Assembly: GCA_019456225.1 (NCBI GenBank)
Contig: VRUI01000032.1
Span: forward strand, 1-51,248
Length of the DNA stretch: 51,248 bases
Origin: Planctomycetota bacterium
Lineage (GTDB): Bacteria; Planctomycetota; Phycisphaerae; Sedimentisphaerales; Anaerohalosphaeraceae
Direction of reading: 5' to 3'
In this document: positions 1 to 8,165 of the stretch, in pieces
Layout: each line of letters opens with the position of its first letter
Position numbering within the stretch: the stretch's first letter is position 1
Position numbers and translations under genes: made by a program
The notes under the pieces: model-generated
What the model saw: the letters and a program-made list of their open reading frames with translations, nothing else
What the model was told of the DNA's origin: nothing
Database searches by the model: none

Positions 1-240
1 TATCTGTCCGACAATCTGCTGACCAGCTATTTCAGATGCTTCTCTGTTAACTTGAGCATCTGCTTTGAGTTTCCCCTCTTCATCTACAATCATGAGTTTA
101 TTTTTATGTTCTCCTTGATTGATAGGCACTAATTCAATATATCCACCAACTGCCTGCTGTAGTTCTTCAAGTGTAAATACTTTACCATTTGATGGGTTGA
201 TATTTTCATTAGTTCCACTAACTTTTATAATTATTGCCAT
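1..240 (-). CDS. DUF3846 family protein, 3' part outside the window
   Basis: The reading frame starts at ATG 240 (AGGAA ribosome site just upstream) and stays open to the window edge, giving 80 residues. The sequence has the DUF3846 pattern: an ELQQAVGGYIELVPI stretch (about residues 25-40), then a beta segment ending in DEEGKL, then a VNREA...IVGQI tail. DUF3846 proteins are small accessory proteins of phages and plasmids with no known activity. It is the first of four consecutive minus-strand genes of mobile-element type. Family assignment is fairly sure; function is unknown, and the end of the gene is not seen. Confidence 0.7.
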   Translation of the reverse strand, partial: MAIIIKVSGTNENINPSNGKVFTLEELQQAVGGYIELVPINQGEHKNKLMIVDEEGKLKADAQVNREASEIAGQQIVGQI

Positions 241-266
241 TTTTATTTTTCCTGAAAAAGATTGCA

Positions 267-572
267 TCAGTATTCATTAGGAAGCAGGATGGTAGTTACT
301 GATCTGTCCCATTCCGTAATAATCCATATAGTTTCATTTTTATTAGTCTTATATACTGACATCACTCTCATCTGCTTATCTTCTTCTCCCTCATGAGCAA
401 TAGCTTGGTTGTTAAGCTCAGCATCTTCTTGACAAATATCTCCCCAGTCCCCAGTAATATGACGGTTTAGGAATGGATCAGGAAGTTGGTTTGATTTGCT
501 AAGAGCATCAATCCCTCCTGGAGTAATGACTGTTTTGCCTAGTTTGAATTTAGGTCTGTTGTGATTAGTCAT
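267..572 (-). CDS. Small conserved mobile-element protein (plasmid-related)
   Basis: This 101-residue protein has a recognisable pattern: an N-terminal GKTVITPGGIDAL segment, a central FLNRHITGDWGDICQEDAELN segment, and a C-terminal TIWIITEWDRSVTTILLPNEY segment. Similar small proteins recur on plasmids and in integrated elements and are usually annotated as hypothetical or plasmid-related. No catalytic motif is visible and I do not assign a function. The acidic WGD...ED centre and the conserved C-terminal strand suggest a compact alpha/beta fold. It sits 26 bp upstream of the DUF3846 gene and is probably co-transcribed with it. Confidence 0.65.
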   Translation of the reverse strand: MTNHNRPKFKLGKTVITPGGIDALSKSNQLPDPFLNRHITGDWGDICQEDAELNNQAIAHEGEEDKQMRVMSVYKTNKNETIWIITEWDRSVTTILLPNEY

Positions 573-615
573 ATTCTTTTTACCCCAAAATAATATTACA
601 AAAATTAGACAACAT

Positions 616-756
616 TTACACCTGATGAACTGATGTGATCTTAGCCCCAGGATACCTGCCCTTTATGAGTTGCTTGGCTCTATAGGTGTTAGTAGTAGTG
701 ATTGTTTCCTGGTATGCCATACCCTGCCATATGAAATGAACTTCGTAGGTATTCAT
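616..756 (-). CDS. Small protein of 46 residues, mobile-element type
   Basis: A short frame starts at ATG 756 with a GGAG ribosome site 7-8 bases upstream and ends at TAA 616-618. It begins MNTYEVHFIWQGMAYQETIT and ends with an RAKQLIKGRYPGAKITSVHQV segment. The pattern of two beta strands, then a helix carrying A-K-Q-L, then a final strand matches tiny proteins often found in phages and plasmids. It has a good ribosome site and fits between two other minus-strand genes of the same type. Function is unknown. Confidence 0.6.
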   Translation of the reverse strand: MNTYEVHFIWQGMAYQETITTTNTYRAKQLIKGRYPGAKITSVHQV

Positions 757-832
757 GGTTTTGCTCCAAAATAGATTTCTTGCCATTTACGTATACATTT
801 ATTTTTTTGGTTCTCTGGAATTTTTTAAAACC

Positions 833-1468
833 TCAGAAAAATCTCAAATTGCTCCTATATATTAGTGGCACTTTATTTCTGATCCACTGCTTGACTTTCT
901 GACAGTGTTTACTTACTGCCTTCTTGTCTTCGCAGTCAACTATCGATTTCGCTTCATTCAGACAGTCAGATTGACCATATATCCCCCAGCAACTATCGAT
1001 AGGCTCATTATCCCTGCTCACAACGTAGCCATAAACATCACCTGCAAGATACTGGTTGTAGGTTTCTACTTCTCTCTCGATAGTTTTATAGATTTTCTGC
1101 TTCAACTGCTTTGTGAGCTTTTTCTTACCAAATTCTTTTAGGGCTTTTTCCCTGTCAACCAGAATAAAGCCCAGTTGACCTGCATCCCATCTATCAGTAA
1201 ATGGGTAATGACTATTGCTCATGGACAGGGTAATGCCTGAGTGGTCATACATATAGAGGCTGAAGAGCAATGATCGTGACTGTCTGGCATAGGCTATAAC
1301 TTCATCAGGAGTTTCAAAACGGTTAGAATTCCCCAAGTTATACCGCCTGTGCCAGCAGTAATACTCTCCTAACATGTCCCAGTTCTGAATAGGGTTCTCA
1401 CAATGTTCATCAGGGAATATCTCTATTGTGAGCTTTTTATATTTTACTGTTTGAATTGCTTCTGCCAT
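833..1468 (-). CDS. Conserved phage/plasmid hypothetical protein
   Basis: A 211-residue protein starts at ATG 1468 behind a GGAGA ribosome site. It carries the pattern of a family common in phages and integrative elements: an IEIFPDEHCENPIQNWD start, a CWHRRYNLG motif (about 38-46), a LYMYDHSGITLS motif (about 92-103), a WDAGQLGFILV motif, then VETYNQYLAGDVYGYVV and a DSCWGIYG segment. The conserved aromatic/His/Asp residues suggest a structured domain, but no activity is known to me. It is the most upstream of the four minus-strand accessory genes at the window's left edge. Confidence 0.65.
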   Translation of the reverse strand: MAEAIQTVKYKKLTIEIFPDEHCENPIQNWDMLGEYYCWHRRYNLGNSNRFETPDEVIAYARQSRSLLFSLYMYDHSGITLSMSNSHYPFTDRWDAGQLGFILVDREKALKEFGKKKLTKQLKQKIYKTIEREVETYNQYLAGDVYGYVVSRDNEPIDSCWGIYGQSDCLNEAKSIVDCEDKKAVSKHCQKVKQWIRNKVPLIYRSNLRFF

Positions 1469-2036
1469 TTTTATATCTCCAGCTAAAAAAACATTCTGTC
1501 ATCTATTATGACGAGAAATCATTTCTCTGGAATTTTTGTATCAGGTGGTTGGGACTGCTGTTTAGAATGCTCTGTCGTTGCCCCATGCTTGATATGGGAC
1601 GAGGTAATGAGGGAAGGGGTAGGTAGATAGGATATAATAGAGTTTTGAACTGATTTGAATCTAAAAGTCCGCAGATTCAACCTCATGAATGACACTAGTA
1701 TTCAATATACTATTTTTTGAAAAAATTTCTGAAAATGTTGAGTTTGGGCCTGAAAATTGGGGCGATTTTTGTCTTTTGGGCTAAAAAATTTTGCTTGTGG
1801 AGACATTTTGGTGACATGAATTTACCAAATAAATTCTTAAGCATAGCACCCAATTATACACGCGAATCTAAAAAATGTCCGGAAATCATAAAATATTCCA
1901 TTGCTTGATGCAGCTGTTAATCATAGAATAATAGGTAGTTAACGAGTTGGTAGGCTTAAGGGCTTTATGCCGCCTATGTTTTATGTCAAGTTAAGTTCCC
2001 TTGAACCAAAATATATATAGAGCAGGTGATGCTTAA
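1469..2036. other. Intergenic boundary between mobile-type genes and the catabolic operon
   Basis: No convincing gene lies here; a 63-codon frame at 1717-1908 lacks a ribosome site and protein character. An inverted repeat with 8-bp arms (TTGAATCT at 1655-1662 and AGATTCAA at 1673-1680, 10-base loop) lies about 190 bases from the accessory block. The minus strand around it resembles a tRNA anticodon arm only loosely. I see no clear promoter for the operon starting at 2037. The stretch marks a change from low-GC accessory sequence to the operon. Confidence 0.4.
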
Positions 2037-3065
2037 ATGGATAAATTTGCAATAGCTAAAAACGGGATCGATCCCAACCTTGTCCCTAAAAGAACTTTGC
2101 ACACGGGTTCACAAATACCTGCGATAGGTCTGGGAACCTTTGGGTCCGATAGGTTTTCGTATGAACAGGTAGCTGAAGCTGTTAAGGGTGCTATCTCGGT
2201 AGGATACCGCCATATCGACTGTGCATCGGTTTATGGCAACGAGGACGAGATCGGAAAGGTATTTAAAGAAGTACTCGATAGCGGGGAAGTTAAACGTGAC
2301 GAACTTTGGGTGACATCCAAGGTATGGAATGACATGCATGACAGGGTTGTAGAGTCTTGTGAGAAGTCGCTAAAGGACCTTCAGCTTGATTATCTTGATC
2401 TGTTTCTGGTTCATTGGCCGTTTCCTAATTATCATGCAGAGGGGTGCGATATAACTTCACGCAGTCCTGATGCAAAAGCATACATACATGAAGATTTTAT
2501 GAAAACATGGGCTCAGATGGAAAGCCTTGTTGAAAAAGGGCTGGTAAAAAACATTGGAACATCGAACATGACCATTCCCAAAATGAAGCTGTTATTGCGT
2601 GATGCTAAAATAAAGCCGGCTTGCAATGAAATGGAACAGCATCCACATTTCCAACAGCCAAAGTTTTTCCAGTTCTGTATGGACAACGACATTCAGCCGA
2701 TAGGTTTTTGTCCCATTGGCTCACCCACGCGTCCTGATCGTGACAAAGCCGACTCCGATACGGTTGATATCGAAGACCCTGTCGTACAAAAGATCGCAAA
2801 GCGATTGAATGTGCATCCGGCGGTTGTGTGTGTTAAATGGGCCGTTCAGCGAGGCCAGATACCTATACCGTTCTCTGTACATCAAAACGAATATTTGGGT
2901 AATTTACAAAGTGTTACCAAGGATCCGATCACCGATCAAGAGATGGCTGAGTTTTCGCAGATCGATAAAAATTGCCGCCTTATCAAGGGCGATGTGTTCC
3001 TGTGGAAAGATGACCAGACATGGGAATCGCTATGGGATTTAGACGACGAAATTACACCGGCATAA
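2037..3065 (+). CDS. Aldo/keto reductase
   Basis: This 342-residue protein is an aldo/keto reductase, a cytoplasmic NAD(P)H-dependent (beta/alpha)8-barrel enzyme that interconverts carbonyls and alcohols. The catalytic tetrad is complete: Asp61 and Tyr66 in HIDCASVYGNE, Lys95 in VTSKVW, His126 in FLVHWP. The cofactor end is also recognisable (IPIPFSVHQNEYLGNLQS, about 276-293). It is the first gene of a plus-strand operon with a zinc alcohol dehydrogenase, three URO-D-family genes, a mutarotase and a sugar ABC importer, so the likely substrate is a deoxysugar or a product derived from one. The exact substrate cannot be read from sequence. Confidence 0.9.
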   Translation: MDKFAIAKNGIDPNLVPKRTLHTGSQIPAIGLGTFGSDRFSYEQVAEAVKGAISVGYRHIDCASVYGNEDEIGKVFKEVLDSGEVKRDELWVTSKVWNDMHDRVVESCEKSLKDLQLDYLDLFLVHWPFPNYHAEGCDITSRSPDAKAYIHEDFMKTWAQMESLVEKGLVKNIGTSNMTIPKMKLLLRDAKIKPACNEMEQHPHFQQPKFFQFCMDNDIQPIGFCPIGSPTRPDRDKADSDTVDIEDPVVQKIAKRLNVHPAVVCVKWAVQRGQIPIPFSVHQNEYLGNLQSVTKDPITDQEMAEFSQIDKNCRLIKGDVFLWKDDQTWESLWDLDDEITPA

Positions 3066-3104
3066 CTATCATATGATAATAATATCATCTAAAAGGAAAT
3101 GGGA

Positions 3105-4172
3105 ATGGCAAAGAAAATGACAGGGGCAATACTGCCCGGTAACAGTACGGTAGAACTTAAAGAATTTGATGTTCCAACCCCCGGACACGGCGAGGTTTTG
3201 ATCAAGATGAAGTCGTCGACAATTTGCGGTTCTGACATTCGCTGCATTTATAATGAGCACCTTGGCAAAGGCCCCGAAGGTTATCAGCCCGGCCTGGTCT
3301 CCGGCCACGAACCCTCTGGCCAGATAGTAGAAGCCGGCCCCGGTTGCCGCGAATTCAAAGTCAATGATCGTGTTATTGTTTATCATATCTCCGGTTGCGG
3401 CGTTTGTAATGATTGCCGTCGCGGCTACATGATTTCATGCACAAGTGATGAATATCGTCGCGCATACGGCTGGCAGCGTAATGGCGGAATGGCAGAATAC
3501 ATGCTCGCCGAAGAGAAAGACCTTATACATCTGCCCGATGAACTTTCTTACTCCGATGGTGCTCAGGTAGCATGTGGTTTCGGCACCGTTTACGAAGGTC
3601 TCGAAAAGATCGTCATCTCCGGTAACGATGCCGTTTTGATAACTGGTTTGGGCCCGGTTGGTCTGGCAACTGCCATGCTCGCAAAGGCGATGGGTGCACA
3701 GAACATTATTGGTACCGAGGCCATCGATGAACGCATAGAGGTCGCTAAAAACTCCGGCTTGTTTGATACAGTTTTAAAAGCCGGTCCTGATAATGTTCAA
3801 AAGGTAAAGGATTTAACCGGCGGGATGGGTGTAGAAAAGTCAGCTGATTGCTCAGCAAATAATAATGCTCGCCTGACATGTATCCAGGCGACACGTAAAT
3901 GGGGCAAGATCGTTTTTCTCGGAGAAGGCGGCACCTGCGATTTCCAGCCGTCACCGGATATTATTCACGACCAAAAGACTATCTACGGTTCATGGGTAAC
4001 AAGCATCTGGAAAATGGAAGAGCTTGTTGAGCGTATCGTTCGCTGGGGTATCCGCCCGGAAGAACTTATAACTCATCGGTTCCCGCTCGAAAAAGCAGGC
4101 GAGGCGTACGCTCTTATGGCAAGCGGCAAGTGTGGCAAGGTGGCGGTGGTTTTTGATGAAGAGTTGAAATAG
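3105..4172 (+). CDS. Zinc-dependent alcohol dehydrogenase (MDR family)
   Basis: This is a medium-chain zinc dehydrogenase that oxidises a polyol or sugar alcohol with NAD(P). Numbering from the ATG at 3105 (355 residues), the catalytic zinc ligands are Cys41 (ICGSD) and His68-Glu69 (GHE); the structural zinc site is the four-Cys lobe Cys98, Cys101, Cys104, Cys112. A Rossmann motif GLGPVG follows near residue 180. An ATG at 3099 is in frame, but the AAGGA ribosome site at 3092-3096 is too close to it, so 3105 is preferred. It lies 39 bp after the aldo/keto reductase and probably acts in the same pathway, as a fucose/rhamnose or sugar-alcohol dehydrogenase. Confidence 0.88.
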   Translation: MAKKMTGAILPGNSTVELKEFDVPTPGHGEVLIKMKSSTICGSDIRCIYNEHLGKGPEGYQPGLVSGHEPSGQIVEAGPGCREFKVNDRVIVYHISGCGVCNDCRRGYMISCTSDEYRRAYGWQRNGGMAEYMLAEEKDLIHLPDELSYSDGAQVACGFGTVYEGLEKIVISGNDAVLITGLGPVGLATAMLAKAMGAQNIIGTEAIDERIEVAKNSGLFDTVLKAGPDNVQKVKDLTGGMGVEKSADCSANNNARLTCIQATRKWGKIVFLGEGGTCDFQPSPDIIHDQKTIYGSWVTSIWKMEELVERIVRWGIRPEELITHRFPLEKAGEAYALMASGKCGKVAVVFDEELK

Positions 4173-4205
4173 TTAAAATGCTATTAAAGACTGAAGGTTG
4201 CAGCT

Positions 4206-5405
4206 ATGGGAATGTTTGAGACGGTTGGTAAGAACTCTGGTCAAGAACGTAAAGAGAATACTCTTAAAAAGCTTGAGCGTATGAAAATGACACTTTCCGG
4301 AAAAGAACCGGATCGTGTTCCTGTTAGTGATTTTTTCTGGGGAGGTTTTGTTCGGCAGTGGCGAAAGGATCTTGGATTGGGTGATGATGCAAGTCCGTAT
4401 TACCACTATGACCTTGACTGGATCGTTACCGTACCTAATATGGATCCTTTTATCAGGTCCTTTGAGACGCTTAAAGAAGATGACATCGAAGTCGTTGTCA
4501 GGACGGGCTTTGGTGCTATTATGCGAAAAAAGTTCTCTGCACCTATGCCGGAGTTTTTGGACTTTGAGACGGATACGATTGAGAAGCTTGAGGGGTTGGT
4601 TTTTGACGATGCTTATGACCGAAGGCGTTATTATGAGTCAGGCGATAATCAGATCGCTGGTATTGGTGACGGGTTTGAAAGAAACTCCCCACCATGGGTT
4701 GAGACAGTCAAATCGCTGCATCCTGATTTTCCCGTGTTCGGAAGTATCATAGAAGTCAATGAGTGCATGACACGTTTGATCGGCCCGGAAAATAATATGC
4801 TCTGGATCGGCATGTATCCTAAACGAATGAACAAGGTGATCGCCAGGATCGGTGAGTTTTATCTTAACTGCGCAAAGGCCCAGATAGATGCTGCTGACGG
4901 TCTGCTCGATGGTCTTGTGATATGGGGCGATGTAGCTTACAAGAACAGTATGTTCTTTTCGCCGGATTACTGGCGTGAGAATTTCAAGCCGTGGGTAAAG
5001 GCGATCACTGATTATGCGCATAGCAAAGGATTGATGGTTATTTATCACGGTTGCGGCGATGTGAGTAAAATACTGGAAGATTATATTGAAATCGGCATCG
5101 ATGCTATGAATCCGCTGGAGGCTAAGGCGGGACTTGATTCGGTAGATCTTCGCAAAAAGTATGGTCGGCGCCTGGGTATCTGCGGTAACAGTAATATGCA
5201 GGTATGGGAAACAGGCGATAAAGACTTGATTCGTAAAGAGATTTTGCGTAAACTTAACGCTGCCAAAGGCGGCAAGTACATATTCCAGTCGGATCATTCG
5301 GTTGCGAGCAATATTTCGGGGCACACGTACGATTATATTGTTAAACTTGTTCGCGAGTACGGGCGATATCCGCTTGATCTTGGCGAGTATGATGTACATT
5401 TATAG
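4206..5405 (+). CDS. URO-D superfamily protein, methyltransferase-like (copy 1)
   Basis: A 399-residue member of the uroporphyrinogen decarboxylase superfamily, which also contains the zinc-dependent corrinoid:thiol methyltransferases (MtaA/MtbA type). The DRVPV segment (about 36-40) and an His-x-Cys motif in VIYHGCGDV (His281, Cys283) are visible; Cys326 follows in GICGNS. The His-x-Cys pair is the feature of the methyltransferase branch and not of true haem-pathway HemE, which makes a haem-biosynthesis role unlikely. The usual third Cys near the C-terminus is not evident; the local segment reads SDHSV. It is the first of three adjacent but divergent family members in a sugar operon. The reaction is unknown; methyl transfer from a methylated sugar or derivative is a hypothesis. 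Confidence 0.8.
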   Translation: MGMFETVGKNSGQERKENTLKKLERMKMTLSGKEPDRVPVSDFFWGGFVRQWRKDLGLGDDASPYYHYDLDWIVTVPNMDPFIRSFETLKEDDIEVVVRTGFGAIMRKKFSAPMPEFLDFETDTIEKLEGLVFDDAYDRRRYYESGDNQIAGIGDGFERNSPPWVETVKSLHPDFPVFGSIIEVNECMTRLIGPENNMLWIGMYPKRMNKVIARIGEFYLNCAKAQIDAADGLLDGLVIWGDVAYKNSMFFSPDYWRENFKPWVKAITDYAHSKGLMVIYHGCGDVSKILEDYIEIGIDAMNPLEAKAGLDSVDLRKKYGRRLGICGNSNMQVWETGDKDLIRKEILRKLNAAKGGKYIFQSDHSVASNISGHTYDYIVKLVREYGRYPLDLGEYDVHL

Positions 5406-5416
5406 AAAGGTGTTAA

Positions 5417-6712
5417 ATGTTACATGATCCAAGTCACAAAACTGAACCTGCCACTGCTGATGAAATTAAACTTTCGGTTAAAGATACTGATATATTGCGA
5501 GGTCTTGCCGGTCAGGTTGCTCAGATCGCTTCGTTGCCTGTGCATAAAGAAAAGGCCCGGCTCTGGACGAAACTTAATGACCTGAAATCTGAAAGACCGC
5601 TCGTCTGGATCAATGAGATCTGCTGGAACGAGATGAATGTCGATGATGAGTTGACTTTGCAAACTGAGCACCCATGGGCACGCGATCAGGAAGATCAGCT
5701 TCGGAAAACTATCTATCAGTGGAAGCATCTGCCCGGCGATATGGTCATTAACGATTTCCTCGTGTGTCCGTTGGCGATCCATAGCACGGACTTCGGTGTT
5801 ATTGAAGATGTGGACATTGTTAAAACCGACGACAGCAGCGAGGTTGTTTCGCGGCATTTCAAAATTCAGATCAAAGAGCCTGAGGATATTGAGAAGATCA
5901 AGATGCCGAAGATCACATATAACCAGGCAGCTACCGAATTAAATTTTCAGGCAATGTGTAAAGTTTACGATGGGATCATGCCGGTCAAAAAACAAGGACA
6001 GACACATATTTGGTTTACACCGTGGGATTACCTGGTCCGGTGGTGGGGGATACAGGAGGCGATGATGGATATGATCCTGCGTCCTGATATGGTTAATGCT
6101 GCCGTTGAACGGATGGTCGATGCGTGGATGGTGGAGTTGGATCAGTTTGAGCAGCAGAATCTGCTTTCGCTGGATAATAATAATACGCGTGTCGGTTCCG
6201 GCGGGTATGGGTTTACGAGCGAATTGCCCGGAGAAGACTTTGATGCGGATCATGTTATGGCTAAAAACATGTGGGGTTGTTCAAATGCGCAGATATTTTC
6301 GGAAGTATCGCCGGATATGCACTGGGAGTTTGCCCTTAAGCATGACTTGCGATGGCTTGAGCGTTTTGGCATGACTTATTACGGTTGTTGTGAGCCGCTG
6401 CATAAGAAAATTGATCTGATGCGTAAAATTCCAAATCTTAGAAAAATATCTATCAGCCCATGGTGCGATATCGAAAGTGTGATAAATCAGGTCGGCGCAG
6501 ATTATGTTATCAGCCAAAAGCCCAGCCCTGCGATCCTTGCCGAGACCGACTGGCAGCCGCAAAGGGCACGAGACGATATTCGCGATGTTCTCGAAAAAGC
6601 CGACGGTAAATGCCATATCGAATTTATCATGAAGGATATTTCAACGGTGCGTCGCGATCCGAAGCGATTATGGCAATGGGCACAGATCGCAATGGAAGAA
6701 GTTTGTCGTTAA
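5417..6712 (+). CDS. URO-D superfamily-like protein (copy 2, divergent)
   Basis: A 431-residue protein whose middle and C-terminal parts follow the URO-D barrel: TPWDYLVRWWGIQEAMMDMILRPDMV (about 201-226), then LERFGMTYYGCCEPL (Cys324, Cys325) and ISPWCDIESV (Cys350), then repeated strand-helix units. It has a long N-terminal extension and lacks the His of the His-x-Cys motif (Tyr-Gly-Cys-Cys instead), so its metal site, if any, differs from copies 1 and 3. It begins 11 bp after copy 1 and ends 16 bp before copy 3, so the three products are almost certainly made together and may form a multi-subunit or sequential system. Function is unknown. Confidence 0.72.
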   Translation: MLHDPSHKTEPATADEIKLSVKDTDILRGLAGQVAQIASLPVHKEKARLWTKLNDLKSERPLVWINEICWNEMNVDDELTLQTEHPWARDQEDQLRKTIYQWKHLPGDMVINDFLVCPLAIHSTDFGVIEDVDIVKTDDSSEVVSRHFKIQIKEPEDIEKIKMPKITYNQAATELNFQAMCKVYDGIMPVKKQGQTHIWFTPWDYLVRWWGIQEAMMDMILRPDMVNAAVERMVDAWMVELDQFEQQNLLSLDNNNTRVGSGGYGFTSELPGEDFDADHVMAKNMWGCSNAQIFSEVSPDMHWEFALKHDLRWLERFGMTYYGCCEPLHKKIDLMRKIPNLRKISISPWCDIESVINQVGADYVISQKPSPAILAETDWQPQRARDDIRDVLEKADGKCHIEFIMKDISTVRRDPKRLWQWAQIAMEEVCR

Positions 6713-6728
6713 TAGAAAGACATGTAAT

Positions 6729-7775
6729 ATGAATTCACGAGAGCGAGTTTTAGCAGTTTTTGAGCATCAGTTGCCGGACAGGGTTCCTTGCTGGTGCGGG
6801 GCGTCTGTTGAGTTTTGGGAAAAGGCAAAGAAGGAACTGAATCTTGATGATGAGGGACTTAGCCTGCGTTTTAGAGATGATTTCAGGCGTGTCTTTGCGG
6901 AGTATTCCGGGCCGGATTTTCCTTTGCAGCATGAGGGGGCAACGTGTAGAACCGCTTTCGGTATTGAACGTGAAGGATATGGTTATGGCCAGCCTCTTAC
7001 CCATCCATTAGCTAAAGCAACTCTCGAAGATGTTGAAGCCTATCTTTGGCCGGACCCGGCATGGATGGATGTTTCAAAGATAAAGGCCACAGCCGAAGCG
7101 TATAATGCTCAGTTTGCGATAATGGGCGGTGAATGGTCTCCATTCTGGCATGACGCAATAGATCTTATTGGCATGGAAAATCTCTACATCAAAATGTATG
7201 CCGAGCCGGAAGTTGTAGAAACTATTCTTAAGCATATCGTCGACTACTATTTTGAGGTCACCAAAAAAACTTTTGAAGTGGCGGCCGATGCAATTGACAT
7301 TTTCTTTATCGGCAACGATTTCGGCAGTCAGACAGGCCCTTTGATGAGCCCGGACATGTTCGATAAGTTTATGGCTCCTCATTTGAAACGATTATGTGAC
7401 CTCGGACATTCTTACGGTTTGAAAACCCAGATGCATTGTTGTGGCGGTATTTACGAATTACTTCCATCTATGATCAACGCTGGCATTCACAGCGTTCATG
7501 CTGTTCAAACAACGTGCAGGGGCATGGAACTGGATAAGCTTAAATCCGAGTTTGGCAACAAGATTATTTTCAATGGCGCAATAGATTCGCATCACATATT
7601 GATGGAAATGGATACCGATGGCGTCAAAGAAGAAACACGCAAAGTACTTGAGACTATGATGCCAGGCGGGGGATATATCGCAGGTGCAAGCCACGATACG
7701 ATACTGGAAGAGACATCGGTCGAAAATGTTGTGGCGATGTTTGATGCGATATACGAATATGGAATTTATTCCTGA
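6729..7775 (+). CDS. URO-D superfamily protein, methyltransferase-like (copy 3)
   Basis: A 348-residue URO-D superfamily protein. It opens with MNSRERVLAVFEHQLPDRVP, the usual start of this group, and carries HCCG at 236-239 (His236-x-Cys238) followed by a GIHSVHAVQ strand and NGAIDSHH. In methylcobamide:CoM methyltransferases the equivalent His-x-Cys binds zinc; the late Cys of those enzymes seems replaced by a His in GASHDTI. The length is typical of the family (about 340-370). It lies directly before the mutarotase gene. No corrinoid protein is encoded nearby, so a cobalamin partner would have to come from elsewhere. The superfamily is clear, the substrate is not. Confidence 0.82.
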   Translation: MNSRERVLAVFEHQLPDRVPCWCGASVEFWEKAKKELNLDDEGLSLRFRDDFRRVFAEYSGPDFPLQHEGATCRTAFGIEREGYGYGQPLTHPLAKATLEDVEAYLWPDPAWMDVSKIKATAEAYNAQFAIMGGEWSPFWHDAIDLIGMENLYIKMYAEPEVVETILKHIVDYYFEVTKKTFEVAADAIDIFFIGNDFGSQTGPLMSPDMFDKFMAPHLKRLCDLGHSYGLKTQMHCCGGIYELLPSMINAGIHSVHAVQTTCRGMELDKLKSEFGNKIIFNGAIDSHHILMEMDTDGVKEETRKVLETMMPGGGYIAGASHDTILEETSVENVVAMFDAIYEYGIYS

Positions 7776-7791
7776 AAGGACGGATAGTTTA

Positions 7792-8130
7792 ATGCAGCGA
7801 TATGGATGGGTAATTGGAGTTAAAGAAGAGAAACTGGATGAATACAAAAAGCTGCATGCGGCTGTCTGGCCGGATGTTTTAAAAATGATCGCTGAATGTA
7901 ATATTACGAATTATTCGATCTATCTTAGAAAACTCCCGGACGGGAAGTACTACCTGTTTAGCTACTTGGAGTATACCGGGGACAATTTCGATGCAGATTG
8001 CGGAAAGATGGCCGCCGATGAGATGACGCAGAAATGGTGGGATGTCTGTATGCCGTGTCAGGTGCCTCTTGAAGACCGCGTCGAAGGGGCGTGGTGGACG
8101 GATATGGAAGAGGTGTTTCACTGCGATTGA
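7792..8130 (+). CDS. rhaM: L-rhamnose/L-fucose-type mutarotase
   Basis: A 112-residue protein of the RhaM (DUF718) family, which interconverts the alpha and beta anomers of L-rhamnose; some members act on L-fucose. Tyr18 and His22 (EYKKLHAAVWP) and Tyr41 (NYSIYLR) are at the expected active-site positions, and a WW pair follows at 82-83. The start is ATG 7792; the open frame extends further upstream but there it only overlaps copy 3. This gene is the best sign that the operon handles a 6-deoxyhexose. The symbol is by family; the fucosidase beside the operon makes L-fucose as likely a substrate as L-rhamnose. Confidence 0.85.
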   Translation: MQRYGWVIGVKEEKLDEYKKLHAAVWPDVLKMIAECNITNYSIYLRKLPDGKYYLFSYLEYTGDNFDADCGKMAADEMTQKWWDVCMPCQVPLEDRVEGAWWTDMEEVFHCD

Positions 8131-8165
8131 CGAAAGCTGCATAACCGGTTAAACTGAGGTAATCT

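Noticed and set aside
1655-1680. tRNA-like att site at the left boundary
   Set aside because: The inverted repeat is perfect, but the surrounding sequence does not follow a tRNA anticodon-to-T-arm layout closely enough; kept only as an inverted repeat.
1717-1908. Small plus-strand frame of 63 codons before the operon
   Set aside because: No ribosome site, Phe/Lys-rich composition of A/T-rich DNA, and no conservation signal that I can see.
4206-7775. Haem biosynthesis (HemE) genes
   Set aside because: The proteins belong to the URO-D superfamily but are in a sugar operon, in triplicate, and two carry the His-x-Cys pair of the methyltransferase branch.
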